DNA from: Lumbricus terrestris
Taxonomy: Eukaryota; Annelida; Clitellata; Crassiclitellata; Lumbricidae
Direction of reading: 5' to 3'
DNA: 64,000 nt
NCBI GenBank assembly: GCA_949752735.1
Contig: OX457037.1
Location: 41,487,142 to 41,551,141, forward strand
Shown here: piece by piece, positions 10,714 through 22,444 of the stretch
How the letters are laid out: each line of letters starts with the position of its first letter
How positions within the stretch are numbered: position 1 is the first letter of the stretch
The notes under the pieces: model-generated
The model's input: the letters and a program-made list of their open reading frames with translations, nothing else
Databases searched by the model: none
Told to the model about the DNA's origin: nothing
Translations under genes and position numbers: made by a program

Positions 10714-12171
10714 AAGCTGGAAGCGATGAGCGTCGTCAATATAGCTGCTGCTCGTCTGCTACCGTGTTGTAAGTGCTTATTGGGGACCGAGCTATTATAC
10801 GCTTTGATTTTAGTCGACCGATGACAGTCGTATGCTGGAGGCGACGACGACGACGGCGGCGTTGGCTGCTGCTGGGCTGACACGACCGACCGACCGAGCG
10901 ACCGACCGCGGGCGGACAGACCGTCTCCGTGGCCCACGAACGAAGAAGTCCTAGCTGAGCCGTTATTAAGTTTTATCTGCGGTGGAATCCTGCAGCGGTG
11001 GCGTCCCATGCAGTGGCTGCAGTCTGCTGGTGCTGCCTCCGACGGATAAACCACCAACGTCGTCGTCGTCGTATAGTCGTAGTTGTGGTCGTCTCTTCCA
11101 TATCCGATTAGAATATACACCGCCGCCACCTCCACCTTCTCCTTCTCCTCTTCTTCTCCTTCTTCTTCTCTTTCTCGTCACCGATGAGAAGCATCGCTTC
11201 TCCGTAGCTTCGGAAGAGAAGAACAAACGGAGGAGACAACAACAGCAACCCGATTAGCTGACACGAACCATACACACCCACCGATCGAACAGGTCAAGAG
11301 AGACTGACCACCGACTGACCACCGACTGACCGACCGACTAAGAACGGCCGAGAAAGGATCGACCGACTCAGCGAAAGACGGCGTCGCTGCTGCCGTTGTG
11401 GTGGCCTATACGTTTATACGTTTACGAGCGAAAACATGTATATCAGCGGAAGTTGATACTATGCGGGTCTATAGGAGGAGGAAGATTGGCATTGTTTACC
11501 GGACGCAGATGATAAGTCCGTCGGTGATCGGTGAAGAAAGACACCGAGGAGGAGTCTGAGTCTGAGTCGGTCATCGACCGATTGCTGACCAACCGAAGCT
11601 AAAGACACTCGACCGAATCGGACGAAGAACTGATATCTTGATATATATCGTTGTCACGCATCGATCCCCCCCCGACACAACCTCTGACTACCGACCACCG
11701 CCCTTTTGTCTGTCTCTGTCTGTATGTGTCTGTCTCTGTCTGTACGTATGTCTGTCTGTCTCTCGTCTTCACAAAGAATGCTCCTGTTAGGACTGGAAGA
11801 CTTAAACAAACATCCCATTTCCGTCACGACGGTATGCCGCATCAGCAGCAGCACTAGCATCAGCAGCAGCAGCAGCATCAGCCGTTGTTCGTTATCTGTT
11901 AGACGCCGCGGTTAGGAAGCATTCGTTGATACGAAGACGAAGACGACGCCAGCAGCTGCAGAACTTGAGGACGAATGTTTACGTCTCCAAGACAACGCAT
12001 CCACGGCATCGACGCCTAACACGCAGGTAACAACGGCGATTATCGGATAGACGTATTATTCGTGCTGCTGACAATCATGCAACGTGAACATTTATTTGCG
12101 TCTCACCTGTGAGGCAAACGTTGACCTGCAGCGCATTCGAATAGCCAACGTAGGAGTTCTTCTAAGTTTCC
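10714..12171 (+). promoter_or_regulatory. CpG-rich region upstream of the receptor; probable promoter and 5' UTR
   Basis: This stretch is richer in CpG than the AT-rich flanks. It contains simple motifs such as ACCG/GACC tetramers (10880-10910, 11300-11340), a CTT-rich tract (11135-11180), TCTG repeats (11705-11765) and GCA triplets (11845-11880). No open frame in it shows a domain. Its position directly before an uninterrupted GPCR reading frame suggests promoter plus leader, but no TATA box or start site can be assigned. An upstream untranslated exon cannot be excluded. Confidence 0.4.
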
Positions 12172-13698
12172 ATGACAACTCAGACGTTTAATTACAATCA
12201 CGAAAGGATTTCGGTTAGGTATGGCTACAACATGACGACAGGGAACAGCAGCAGCTCGAGGTGGGGCACCAGTGGAGCGACGCTGGTGCCCTACAGCATG
12301 ACGCATCTCTTCGTCACTCTTGTCATCCTCGGTACGATCATCCTGCTGGCAATGGTCGGCAACGTCTTCGTCATGGCAGCCGTTGTGCTGGAGCGGAACC
12401 TTCGCACGGTGGCCAACTACCTCGTCGTGTCCCTGGCCGTGGCCGACATGATGGTGGCCACCCTCGTCATGCCAATGGCAGCGGTCAACGAGGTCAGCCA
12501 GCGCTGGTTCCTCGGACGCGAGGTGTGCGACATGTGGGTCTCGCTGGACGTCATCTGCTGTACGTCGTCCATCCTCCACCTGGTCGCCATCAGCCTCGAC
12601 CGCTACTGGGCAGTCACCCGCATCGACTACATCCACAACCGTTCCGGTCGACTGATCCTGGCGATGATCGGCGCCAGCTGGGGCCTGGCGCTCCTCATCT
12701 CCATCCCACCTCTGTTCAAGAAGAGGGACCGTGCCCTCCAGGGAGCATCGCTGGACGACGACTGCCTCATCAGCCAGGACCTCGGCTACACAGTCTTCTC
12801 CACGGTCGGTGCTTTCTACCTGCCCTTCATCGTTATGATGATCATCTACTTCCGTATCTTCCTCGCCGCGCGCGATCGCATCCGCAAGAAGCGCTTTCGC
12901 GACCAGGCGAACCGTGACCGGGCCCTCGCCAGCGCCGGTCACGGGCGACCTGCGGCGGCAACCGTGACGGCCGACGGGACGTCGACGCGGTCTCACTCGC
13001 CGACCGAAGGACTGTCGATGACGACGGTGACGATGACGGTGAACGTGACGACGGAGAGTTCGGATAATTCGGCGAACGGGTCACCGGCGTTGAGATCGAA
13101 CGACACGAATCGAAACGAAACGAAATGCCTTCGCCACCAACACCAACACCATCACCAACAACAACAGCACACCCCTCCGAGTCCTACCATCTCGCAGCGT
13201 TCATCCCCGACTCACCCGACCTCTGCCTCTCCCGGGAGGTTCGGACTGAGCACGGCGGGAACGACGGCGGCCGCGGTGGACACCCCTACGACGACGGGTG
13301 TTGTGAACAGCCTTCGCAGCAGTTGGATCGATCTGACGAAGACTTACCTCGACCCCAAACGAGAGACATCATCACCGAAGTCGTGCGAGAGACGAGCACA
13401 CGAAAAGATGGCCCAGAAGAGAGAACGGAAGGCGGCGAGAACGCTGGCCATCATCACGGGTTCGTTCATCTCATGCTGGTTGCCGTTCTTCATCATCGCC
13501 ATCGTTCGACCGTTCTGTGGATCGTCGTGCCACTATCCGCCGCTGCTCCTCAGCGTCATCAACTGGTTGGGCTACTTCAACAGTCTTCTCAACCCGATCA
13601 TCTACACGATCTTCAACCCGGACTTCCGCACCGCCTTTCAAAAGATCCTTTTCGGACGATACAGGAAGCCAAAGTATCAGAGAGCAAACACGAGCTAA
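12172..13698 (+). CDS. 5-HT1-like serotonin (biogenic amine) receptor, single coding exon
   Basis: This is a class A GPCR of 508 residues with seven hydrophobic segments: about 44-70, 80-104, 117-139, 160-181, 206-231, 421-446 and 456-480. Class marks are N64 (1.50), D92 (2.50), D143-R144-Y145, C119 pairing with C198, W436-L-P438, and N474-P-x-x-Y478. Amine-receptor marks are D126 (3.32, the amine counter-ion), S210/T211/A214 in TM5, F439-F440, N464 (7.39) and Y468 (7.43). The TM5, TM6 and TM7 phrasing, including FCGSSCH in loop 3, is closest to 5-HT1 receptors, which usually couple to Gi/o (family knowledge). The third intracellular loop is long (about 240-415), rich in Ser/Thr, His and Gln, and ends in the basic RERKAARTLAI junction. 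The tail is short with no cysteine, so no palmitoylation site is seen. Sequons lie at N20 and N25. An in-frame TAA lies three codons upstream of the chosen ATG. M21 (12232) has a better context (A at -3) and is an alternative start. No intron interrupts the frame. Loop 2 is one residue short. Another amine ligand is possible. Confidence 0.93.
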   Translation: MTTQTFNYNHERISVRYGYNMTTGNSSSSRWGTSGATLVPYSMTHLFVTLVILGTIILLAMVGNVFVMAAVVLERNLRTVANYLVVSLAVADMMVATLVMPMAAVNEVSQRWFLGREVCDMWVSLDVICCTSSILHLVAISLDRYWAVTRIDYIHNRSGRLILAMIGASWGLALLISIPPLFKKRDRALQGASLDDDCLISQDLGYTVFSTVGAFYLPFIVMMIIYFRIFLAARDRIRKKRFRDQANRDRALASAGHGRPAAATVTADGTSTRSHSPTEGLSMTTVTMTVNVTTESSDNSANGSPALRSNDTNRNETKCLRHQHQHHHQQQQHTPPSPTISQRSSPTHPTSASPGRFGLSTAGTTAAAVDTPTTTGVVNSLRSSWIDLTKTYLDPKRETSSPKSCERRAHEKMAQKRERKAARTLAIITGSFISCWLPFFIIAIVRPFCGSSCHYPPLLLSVINWLGYFNSLLNPIIYTIFNPDFRTAFQKILFGRYRKPKYQRANTS

Positions 13699-13716
13699 GT
13701 TGTCCTCCTCCGCTTC

Positions 13717-13745
13717 CTCTTCATATTCCTCCTCCTCCTCCTGCT

Positions 13746-13781
<36 letters not shown>

Positions 13782-13953
13782 CCTCCTGCTCCTCCTGCTC
13801 CTCCTGTCTTCACATTGGACACACGTGAGCCACTCCGAGAGATCGAATGGTGCAAAAATATATCAGTAGTTATTATGACAAGATTAACATCACCAACAAT
13901 AGAAATCACCATCGCCACAAGTATCATCATCATCGTCGTCGTCGTCGTCGTCG
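13717..13953. repeat. TCC/TGC and TCG triplet tracts in the receptor 3' flank
   Basis: A CTCCTCCTGC-type tract (13717-13807) begins 19 bp after the stop codon. A TCG/TCA tract lies at about 13923-13953. Both are probably in the 3' UTR. No AATAAA was seen in the following few hundred bases, so the polyadenylation site is not assigned. Confidence 0.75.
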
Positions 13954-14564
13954 TAGTCACGATGATGATGACCATCAATATGCGTCGTGAAAAGCTAGTC
14001 AGTGGTGAGCGATATATTATGAAACTGAGATCTGTTGATGGCAACGCAATCCAGAGGATGGAATGGAGGAGGTGCAGATGAAATGATTAGATGAGGACGT
14101 TTGACATATTTTTAGGACCTAACTAAATCAAAGGATTCGTATCAGAGACTGCATCGTGCATGAGGAGAAACTCTGAAATTCCTTAATTGGCTAATTAGAA
14201 ACATCTCTGAACTGGAGACCAGTGAAGACAACCTCCAACCACATCACGTAAGCTATAGACTGCAGGTATGATACAGGTAGATCATTATACGCATATATGC
14301 ATATATATATATATAAAATTATATATATGCATGTTTCATGTCCAGGCAAAACAAAATCGCTAAGATCTCGCAAGTCATGCATAGACTATAATATTATTGT
14401 AGTATTACGTATACATAGACTTCATTTAATTTTATTGATTAATACAATGCATAAAGGACCTATACAGTGAGTCATTGCCATACACCCATATATACATATG
14501 CATATTTTAGTTTAACTTTGTCAGATAACAGCTTATAATACCTTATACGGTTAAACCTTAGACC
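13954..14564. other. Receptor 3' flank, AT-rich
   Basis: Contains a TATATA tract near 14296-14330 and no recognisable gene. It may include the end of the receptor 3' UTR. Confidence 0.45.
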
Positions 14565-14690
14565 TCAGTCCTTCCTGTGCATGCCTGCACATCGGGCGAC
14601 GCATCTCCTCCACTCCTCTCTATTCATTGCCCGTCTCTCCGCCACCTCCCATGCATATCAGCTCCAAACGTCTTAGGTCGTGATAACAGC
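14565..14690 (-). pseudogene. Short LINE C-terminal tail
   Basis: The minus strand encodes EVAERRAMNREEWRRCVARC and then AGMHRKD with a TGA stop at 14565-14567. A one-base shift upstream exposes RDLRRLELICM. This resembles the last residues of LINE proteins, which commonly end in an Arg-rich REEWRR helix. It is too short to place in a clade. Confidence 0.5.
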
Positions 14691-16639
14691 TTATGCCAAG
14701 AAAATTTAAAGTCAAGATAAGAAATTTAAAGTTCACGTTCAAATTTTGGCATCCACGCATGCGCAAAAACGCCATCAACACTGATTGGCTGTGGCTCATC
14801 AATGATGCGCTGCGAGTCCATTCATATCCACTCATATCCATTCATTTTCTTCCCATGTCTCCACAACAATTCGATTGCGCAACTTACCGATATCAGGTAT
14901 TTGGTATCTATGGACCTATTTTTGTGTAACGCGCCTATGCCTTATACAGTCTATTCCGGATTTCCGTCAGGGTCGTTAGGTGGTCACAGAGTATACGTGG
15001 GATGAAATCGGGTACTTCAGCTGCTTAGTAACTCAACAGTCTCCTCGCGAGCTTTATGCGGAGGAATGCCAACTTGCTGCAAGCCGATAGGCCTATACTT
15101 CGTTTTCTCATAAATGTCTATAACAAAAGGCCCTAAATGGCCTAAATTATAGCAGCGCATCTCAGTAATATTGAACATTGATCTTAGCGTCCGGTTTGAT
15201 TAAATGTTCGAGCGACTGAGTACAGAGATGCCAGGTTTGATGAGCTTTGGTCGAGAGCGTAAAAGACGATTTGCTGAAACGTCCTTCATCCTTGTACCGA
15301 CGCATATTGCGCAAATGCCATCATTCAGACTGTTACTGGATACTGGTATATGGTATATGGTATATGGCATATGGCATATGGTATATGGTATATGGTATCG
15401 GGAGTTTTTGTCAAAAACCACATGATATTGACCTGCAGGATACAGTCTGACTGGAACATTGGGATTTGTTATATTTATGCTATATAGGCCTACCTCTGAT
15501 CAGGGCTGTGGAGATGTCATTTTACTTCAGGCCCGTCCAGCTCTTTGTAAGAAACAATATTTATATAGCCTAGCACTTGACTAGATAGTCAAAAAGATTC
15601 ATTTTTAATATATATTAAAAACTGAGGACAAAATACATGAATTCTATTGGGACACGGTTCGCTAAGACTCACCCTGAACAGAACTATGCAGACATGCATT
15701 AGTCAATGATTAGTGTATACAATTATGCATGTATATATGCATTTACAAATACAGGTATGAATACAATGCCATACATGCATATATATATATACAGTCATGC
15801 ACACGCATAGACCTATACATATAGATCCTTTATCTTTTTAAGTTTAACTCATTTGCACTTGCACGTGCTATCTTCTTAAGTTTAAATTATTTGCACTTGC
15901 ACGTGCATGTGCATTTAAACCGTCGCAATTGGTGATCATTTCAACTTAGAAAACGTTAAGATTTCTACAGAAATATTGAACAATGCATTTCATTTATTGC
16001 GCGGAAACGAGTTTTTCTACACAACTTCTTAGGAGCAGTTTTCCCAGTCGTTGAGCTGAATGAGCGAATATAAAGCCCGTGCAAGACAGGTAGAAATGAA
16101 GACTGATAACGCAGGTAGCAGCAGAAGATCTCGCTTTCCGACCAATATTGCCGTCTTAGAAGTTGTCTGCTACTGCTGCTGCTGCTGCTGCTGCTGCTGA
16201 TGCTAATTGGGAACGTCAGGCGTATAACTGGAGACGTGATGAACGGCTCTCACAAGACGCTATACCGTCCAAGTAGGCTGCTAAAAGCCACGCATGCCAC
16301 AAATAAATGAGTATGCTATACTTATATCTATTATGGCCAGCCAGCCAGCCACATGAATTGCCGCCAAAGCAGGATGGACGAGTGATGGTTAGAATGCAGA
16401 GGAGCTATACAGCATGATGCTTTAGATATTTGCGGAAATCGTTTATAACGGCTATAATGGCAGACGTTATTTTGGTGAGAAAACAGCAAGTGAATGACAA
16501 TGAATCGGAGACACATGCAGGAATTTCTTTCAAGGGACAAATGTACGTACATGTGCAAGTGTACATGTCAGTGTGGGAAAATAAGTGCCTGGACTCCCCT
16601 TACCTTTCCAAAAGAAGTGCCTGGACGCCCCTTACCTTT
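14691..16639. other. Gene-free stretch with small repeats
   Basis: A GGTATAT heptamer repeat of about eight units lies at 15344-15398, a CTG triplet run at about 16168-16200, and TA tracts near 15780. Short open frames at 15204-15450 are caused by the heptamer. No gene is recognised. Confidence 0.5.
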
Positions 16640-16727
16640 CCAGTCAGTGCTGGCAAATAAGTGGCAGGACGGCGTTCAGATTTTAAAATAAGTGCATGGA
16701 CGCCGTCCATGACCGTCCAGGCACACT
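16640..16727 (+). repeat. Unclassified interspersed repeat, copy 1
   Basis: The sequence with AATAAGTGGCAGGACGGC, AATAAGTGCATGGACGCCGT and CATGACCGTCC reappears diverged and inverted at 59519-59606. Both copies end in a CACACTTTAA-like phrase. Upstream phrases at 16582-16640 also repeat AAGTGCCTGGAC. Its origin is unknown; a decayed DNA transposon is possible. Confidence 0.55.
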
Positions 16728-17499
16728 TTAAGCCCTGGTACATGTACAATTGTACAATTGTGCATGTAAGTTTGTACATGATCCAACAGGACCTCAAATA
16801 TCTCAAGCTGAGGCCAGAGGACGCTAGTCAAAGAACAATGTGGAGACAGAGGATCCGAGTGGCTGACCCCTCGCCAGCGAGGGACTAATTATTCAAGTGC
16901 GAAGGAAAAGAAGAAGTGCAATAGTACATTTGCTTCAGCCGAACACTGGCTGCGTGTGGCTCTGTCTAATTAAGCGCTTGTAAGACCAAAGTCACGTCAG
17001 GATCGTGTACTTTACCGCAGCAATACACGTAAGCCATATATGCCTGATATAGGCCTATACGATCGAATATAATTACAGTTAGTAAACAGAACGTGTTTCA
17101 CACCTCAGTCTATTTGTTCACACTTCCATTTTGTCTTTAGATAATTATAATCTTCGTGTTCATTACCCATATACATTATACAATATCGAATATGCAGTCG
17201 ATATTTTATCATTAGTCATTAGCATTCCATTGGCATGCGACCAACATTCAACCTTAACATTCACATGCAGTCAAATATTCACTCGTTCCAAGCAGTACTT
17301 CAACATACTGAGAATGCTCTACTGTACTTAACGTATGACCTATACTACTCGTCGGACTTGTGTCCGACTTGTGGCTTGTTTGTCCAAATTACAGGAAGTC
17401 GTAAAAGGAGTCCGGATCTCTTCCGATATCTTTAAGTCACCTGGAAAAGACAATTGACATGAATGGGCGGAAGATAGGCAAGCATCGACAGAGAAAGGC
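16728..17499. other. Gene-free stretch
   Basis: Nothing is recognised apart from small TGTACA palindromes near 16740-16780. Confidence 0.5.
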
Positions 17500-17509
17500 T
17501 ACCACCACC

Positions 17510-17540
<31 letters not shown>

Positions 17541-17760
17541 CCACCACCACCACCACCACCACCAGACCACCACGACCACCACCACCACCACCATATTTTA
17601 CCATCTTCTGCCATATTCCAAAACCTTCTGGCACCTTCCACCATCTTTCAAAATCTTCCGCCATCTTCTACTATCTTCAATCATCTTCCGCCATCTTTCA
17701 CAATCTTTCACCATCCTCTCCCTCTTCTACCATATTTTACCATTTTCTACCACATGCGAG
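17500..17760. repeat. ACC triplet run followed by CCATCTT-type minisatellite
   Basis: Near-perfect CAC/ACC triplets span 17500-17593. A degenerate repeat built on CCATCTTC and CCATATT follows to about 17760. The continuous open frame through it is a product of the triplet composition. Confidence 0.82.
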
Positions 17761-17948
17761 CGAAGGACTTGTTTTTGTGCTGGGGTTGTAGGCTGTGGGC
17801 CATGTTACCTGTCGTCGCTCGCTTTCCAATCAACGTAGTCGAGAAACTCTGAACATTGCGTCCATGTCGTCTGCTCTAGGATGAAAATACTTCCGTTGTG
17901 CATTTCGCGCCGGCGGGAATTGCATAGCGAATGAGTAACACTGGTTTC

Positions 17949-18050
17949 ATTTTAACGACACTACATGATATCAAAGGTCATTAGCGTCGCCCTCCTCATT
18001 TATTCCGGCTTGGGACTGGCACTGGTAGAGTGCAACCAGTGACGGATTCG
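17949..18050 (+). mobile_element. Single arm of a foldback-type repeat, copy 1
   Basis: Matches the left arm of the foldback at 42004-42324. It contains TTTAACGACACT, then TCGCCCTCCTC and GGCTTGGGACTGGCACTGG, then AGAGTGCAACCAGTG. No opposite arm is present nearby, so it is a solo arm. Confidence 0.65.
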
Positions 18051-18748
18051 CACGGCGAGTGATTTCGACTCTAATAGCTATTTACGAACCGATCGCTCGT
18101 TCATTAACTTTTCTTCTTTATGACTTTTCATCAGTTATTACGCTGGCAGACGAACCCTTTGTGTCGCACTCAAAAGGCGATAATAGGGATCGGTTTAAGT
18201 GTCTATAGATATAGCCTACATTTATATCGACACACACATTTGCAGAGCTATCCGTAATATTAAATTTACACGCAATTAATATCTTCATTCGATTTCAACA
18301 TTATATGTGCTATGCAATCACCATTTCTACTCGCATTAAAATCACTTTCGCACGCAATTAACACATGCACCCGACCGCACTTCGGAGGAATAAACACTAT
18401 TAAACAGGCTAATAAACAGGCTAATAAACAGGCTAATAACAAATGCGCCTAAATGGAGTAATATGCGAATAACGAATGAACTTTAAAGGAATAATAGGCT
18501 AATAACAAATGCGCTGAAGAGGAATAGATAGAGTAATAATAAATGCACCCGTGCGTATTGTTGAGTTCCAGTCGTTTCGAAGCCTCTTTCTTCTATATAT
18601 CTGGGAATTTTTGAGTCCTGAAGGATTGTCTCAACATTGGATTAAATAAAAACTTAGATCTATTCTTATAAATAGGTCGATATCGTTATGTATATATATA
18701 TATATATATAAATATAGGCCTATGAAGTCTAATGAGAATAGCCATATA
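18051..18748. other. Gene-free stretch
   Basis: Contains a three-fold AATAAACAGGCT repeat near 18404-18440 and a TA tract near 18690-18710. No gene is seen. Confidence 0.5.
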
Positions 18749-18750
18749 TA

Positions 18751-19981
18751 GGGTGACACGAAAGTTACTTCACCGTTTTCAAAACGCGCTATCTCAGTAA
18801 CGGCTTTATATTTCTCTACAATATTTTATCAGTGTATACATCAGTCAAATGAAAGATATTGGTACAAAGTTCATTATGATCCGGTCCGTTTTCGCCATTA
18901 TTTATAAGAAAATGTAAAGACGACCAGTTTTTGCGGAAAAAACTGCGTTCATCAACTTTACACAGTAAAGAAAATGTGTATACGCCTAGCCTCGTATACA
19001 AGCGTGACAATACACTGTTTTTACCTATATAGGACATACAAAGACGTAGGCTATTAGCGTACAGTGTCTCCTTTCTGCTTAATGACAGCACTGACTCTAT
19101 CCGGCATAGGAAGAGTAGGCCTAAGCTTACGTTCCGCCTGCTCCACAGATGAAGTTTAGTCCGTCCGTGATGGTTTTTGGTGGGATGACTGCCAGAGGTC
19201 TCACTAAACTTCAATTTGTGCCACATGGTACCAGACTGAACTCGCAGTACTACGTACATCACCAACGTTCTCGAGCAGATCGCGAAGCCAGCGTTCGAGA
19301 GAGAAAATGACAAGGGCAATGTCATGCAACGAAAGTTATGTGTTGACAATGATATTGAATTATTTCAGCAGGATGGCGCACGCTGTCATACATCAGCTGT
19401 GACGACGAAGTGCATATACACGACAACCTCCCGTCAAACATAAAGCCGAAGGATTGGTCACCCAACTCTTCGGACCTCTCTCCTATTGAGAACTTCTGGA
19501 GTATTTTATCTCTCAGCGTTTATAAAGATCCTGAGCCAAAGAACGTTGTACAGCTCAAGCGTCGCCTCAAACGAGCGTGGAGATCGATAGCAGTTGGGAC
19601 ACTTCAGAGGCTGATCCAGTCATGCCGGATAGAGTCAGTGCTGTCATTAAGCAGAAAGTAGATACTGTGCGCTAATAGCCTACGTCTGTGTATGTCCTAT
19701 ATTATAGGTAACAACAGTGTCTTGTCACGCTTGTATATGAGGTTAGGCGTATACACATTTTCTTTACTGTGTAAATTTGATGAACGCAGTTTTTTCCGCA
19801 AAAACTGGTCGTCTTTACATTTTCTTATAGATAATGGCGAAAACGGACCGGTTCATAATGAAATTTGTACCAATATCTTTCATTTGATTGATGTATACAC
19901 TGATAAAATATTATAGAGAAATATGAAGCCGTTACTGAGATAGCGCATTTTGAAAACGGTGAAGTAACTTTCGTGTCACCC
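18751..19981 (+). mobile_element. Decayed Tc1/mariner-type transposon with ~360-bp inverted repeats
   Basis: The element starts GGGTGACACGAAAGTTACTT and ends with its inverse, with TA on both sides. The inverted repeats run 18751-19107 and 19622-19981, far longer than usual for the family, with a modest number of mismatches. The right arm contains the last transposase codons (CRIESVLSLSRK) plus the 3' untranslated part. The left arm is an inverted copy of the same block, so C-terminal coding sequence is present at both ends while the N-terminal part of the transposase is absent. Confidence 0.86.
19149..19661 (+). pseudogene. Transposase remnant of the Tc1/mariner-type element
   Basis: Three frames must be combined. 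The first reads SVMVFGGMTARGLTKL (about 19164-19211). The second reads AKPAFERENDKGNV and the catalytic ELFQQDGARCHTS (about 19358-19396). The third, from 19410, reads HDNLPSNIKPKDWSPNSSDL and SPIENFWSIL. The second catalytic Asp (QQD) and the third acidic residue (Glu in SPIEN) are present, about 36-37 residues apart; a frameshift makes the spacing inexact. The helix-turn-helix domain and first catalytic Asp are missing, replaced by the left inverted arm. It cannot be active. Confidence 0.82.
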
Positions 19982-19983
19982 TA

Positions 19984-20187
19984 TATAATAGGCCTATGCA
20001 TGTATACGTTTCGTTTCGTTTCATTATGTATGCATGTATATAACTTCTTATTGTCATCCTATGATGATGATCATGATATTGTGCTTTGGACACCACATTC
20101 AAATTGTTTTAGCAAGTAGTTTGGCGTTTAGGGTCCAATTATCACATCCATCATATGCTTATCTCTCTCATAGTTCTTTCTTTTATT

Positions 20188-20191
<4 letters not shown>
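19984..20191. other. Short unique stretch
   Basis: Nothing recognised. It begins with a TAGGCCTA palindrome directly after the transposon. Confidence 0.4.
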
Positions 20192-20247
<56 letters not shown>

Positions 20248-20500
20248 CGTTCTCTGCCTGCCTCTCTGTTTGTCTGCCTCCCTGTTTGTCTGCCTCTCGT
20301 TGTCTCTGTCCTTGTATGTCTCTGTCTCTGTCTTTGCCTGTCTCTGTCTCTTTCTGTCTATCTCTCTGTCTCGTCTCTGTCTCTGTCTCTATATCTGTTC
20401 CAGTACCTGCATGTCTCCGTCTGTCAGTCTGTCTGTCTGTCAGTCTGACTATCTGTCTGTTTGTCTGTCTGTCTGTCTCTCTCTTTCTGATAACTGATTA
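20192..20500. repeat. TC dinucleotide run grading into TCTG repeats
   Basis: A TC run of about 26 units (20192-20243) grades into TCTG/TCTC tetramers to about 20490. Leu/Ser-rich open frames over it are artefacts. Confidence 0.9.
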
Positions 20501-22169
20501 TCTGCCAATTTGTCGCATGACCTTGTTAGCCGCCTACCAAAGACGTCATCTCGACCACTCGAAGGTGTGCATCTTTCCATCTCAAGCCCCAATCGCATTT
20601 CTAGAATCTTGAAGAAAACATCGGTGAACCATTTCGACTGTCACTCCACATGATCCTTCACCTCCATCATCAATTACTTCCAGATGAAGCTGCATACTGC
20701 ATACTGCCGACCATTCGTAACAGATCAGTAAGACTACTGTTCACAATAATAACGACGTCGTGGACAACGAAAGAGCTGCAATAATATTGCTCTCTTTTAT
20801 TCCACAAACCCATCTGCCATGATATCCGCTGACATTGATCACCCGACGACATAATCCTGCACTGCATCGAACACGTATTTGGTCTTTCCTGTCACGACAT
20901 CAACTGCATTACGGATCTTAATCCATCCACCACTTTATCAACTGACTTCATTCAATGTCCGTGCTGGCCTTGAAAGGCGTCGCTCCGCAACGTTCTCTGC
21001 TGATCTCGTTCATACCTTATCATATATTCTCCTCACCTCTGAGGATCATCACCGCTAACGCTGCTGCCATCAACAACACCAGCTTCGTGCATAAGCGTCG
21101 GTTTTAGAAGGCGTTAAGTGCTTTGGGAGGTCCTGAAAATGCGCGATATAATTGTTTTGTTGAATTATACCGTTGTCGTTACTATTGTTATTATTTACTC
21201 TAATCATAATTATGTCATTGTCATCGCCATCGTTGTCGTCTTTGTCGTCACCAGTTTACTTGCCAGACGTTGAATCATCATAGGCAATGAGGTAAATGGG
21301 TGGGGTGTGAGTGGGGGTGGGGGTGGGGTGAGGGAAGGTCGCTCGATTATTATTGACGTTTCATAGAAATAACTGATCTCATCAGTAAACAGGTTGCACT
21401 CTGCAGTTGACTCAAAGAAGTTTGCGCTTTGTATTGGGCTACGCACACCCACAAAACCCAGCAAGCAGATTAGGTAAACTCAATATAAATAAATGATGCA
21501 GATGATGATGATGATGATGATGATGACGAAGTCGATAATAATAGCATAATAATGATAATACTAATAACAATAGCCTAATTGTATGGGCTGCCCGGGGCCA
21601 TGGACCGGCTGCTCTAAACAAACTAAAATCGATCCATAAAAACTAGCCTATGACACGAAATCTAAAACTAATATTCCGGTTTAAAAATTCTAAGTGAATT
21701 AAATGCTGAGAAATTAAAAAAATCAATCTTGGACTTCCATTAAAAAATGGCCTCCATTGAGGCCGGAGCTAGGGAAGTTTTTGAATACACTTTTGGAATC
21801 CTTGCCTATAAATATGTATGTTTAGACACCATTGCAAGATGACGCTTCAAATTGAAATAGAAGTTGAGATAGACCTATTTAAAAATCTGTAAATCGGTCG
21901 GCCAAACAGCGAAACCACTATTCTCTGTCATAAGAGGCATTTCTCCATTATAGGTCTTATTTCATTTCCACTTGATCAGAGTTTTCAAGAGCATCCATGC
22001 CTTCTCTTATCGATTCTTTGAATTAAATAATTCAAATACGCGCAGTTCGCGTCCCTGAGAGCAGCTATAGGAACTTCGTTACGCATTTGCAATCAATGGT
22101 CTAACACAATCGTTGAATGGATCATTGCACTTCCGAGCTTATAAACTGGCCTAATTTGTGAGTGCTAAG

Positions 22170-22170
<1 letters not shown>
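20501..22170. other. Mostly gene-free; possible L2-like tail near 21100-21160
   Basis: The phrase AAGTGCTTTGGGAGG followed by GCGCGATATAATTG near 21117-21155 resembles an L2-type 3' hairpin and tail, in plus orientation, but no clear reverse transcriptase codons precede it. A short GATGAT run lies at 21497-21525. The phrase GGCCGGAGCTAGGGAAG near 21762 looks like one end of a hAT-type element with no partner found. Confidence 0.35.
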
Positions 22171-22206
<36 letters not shown>

Positions 22207-22248
22207 CATCGTCATCGTCATCGTCATCCTCATCGTCATCGTCATCGT

Positions 22249-22279
<31 letters not shown>

Positions 22280-22444
22280 ATCATCATCATCATCATCGTC
22301 ATCGTCATCGTCATCGTCGTCATCATCATCATCATCATCGTCATTGTCATCGCCGTCGTCATCGTCATCGTCATCGTCATCGTCGTCATCGTCATCGTCA
22401 TCGTCATCATCGTCATCGTCATCATCATCATCATCATCATCGTA
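22171..22444. repeat. ATC/GTC trinucleotide array
   Basis: About 90 units mix CAT and CGT triplets in blocks. Long poly-Ser, poly-His/Arg and poly-Asp frames arise from it. No coding role is supported. Confidence 0.93.

Noticed and set aside
10098..11135. 345-codon His-rich minus frame, and Gly/Val-rich plus frames over the same region
   Set aside because: They arise from the GGT/GAT triplet array; every frame of such an array is open.
12103..12996. 297-codon open frame on the minus strand opposite the receptor
   Set aside because: It is a mirror of the GC-biased receptor codons, has no family resemblance, and the plus strand carries the full set of GPCR motifs.
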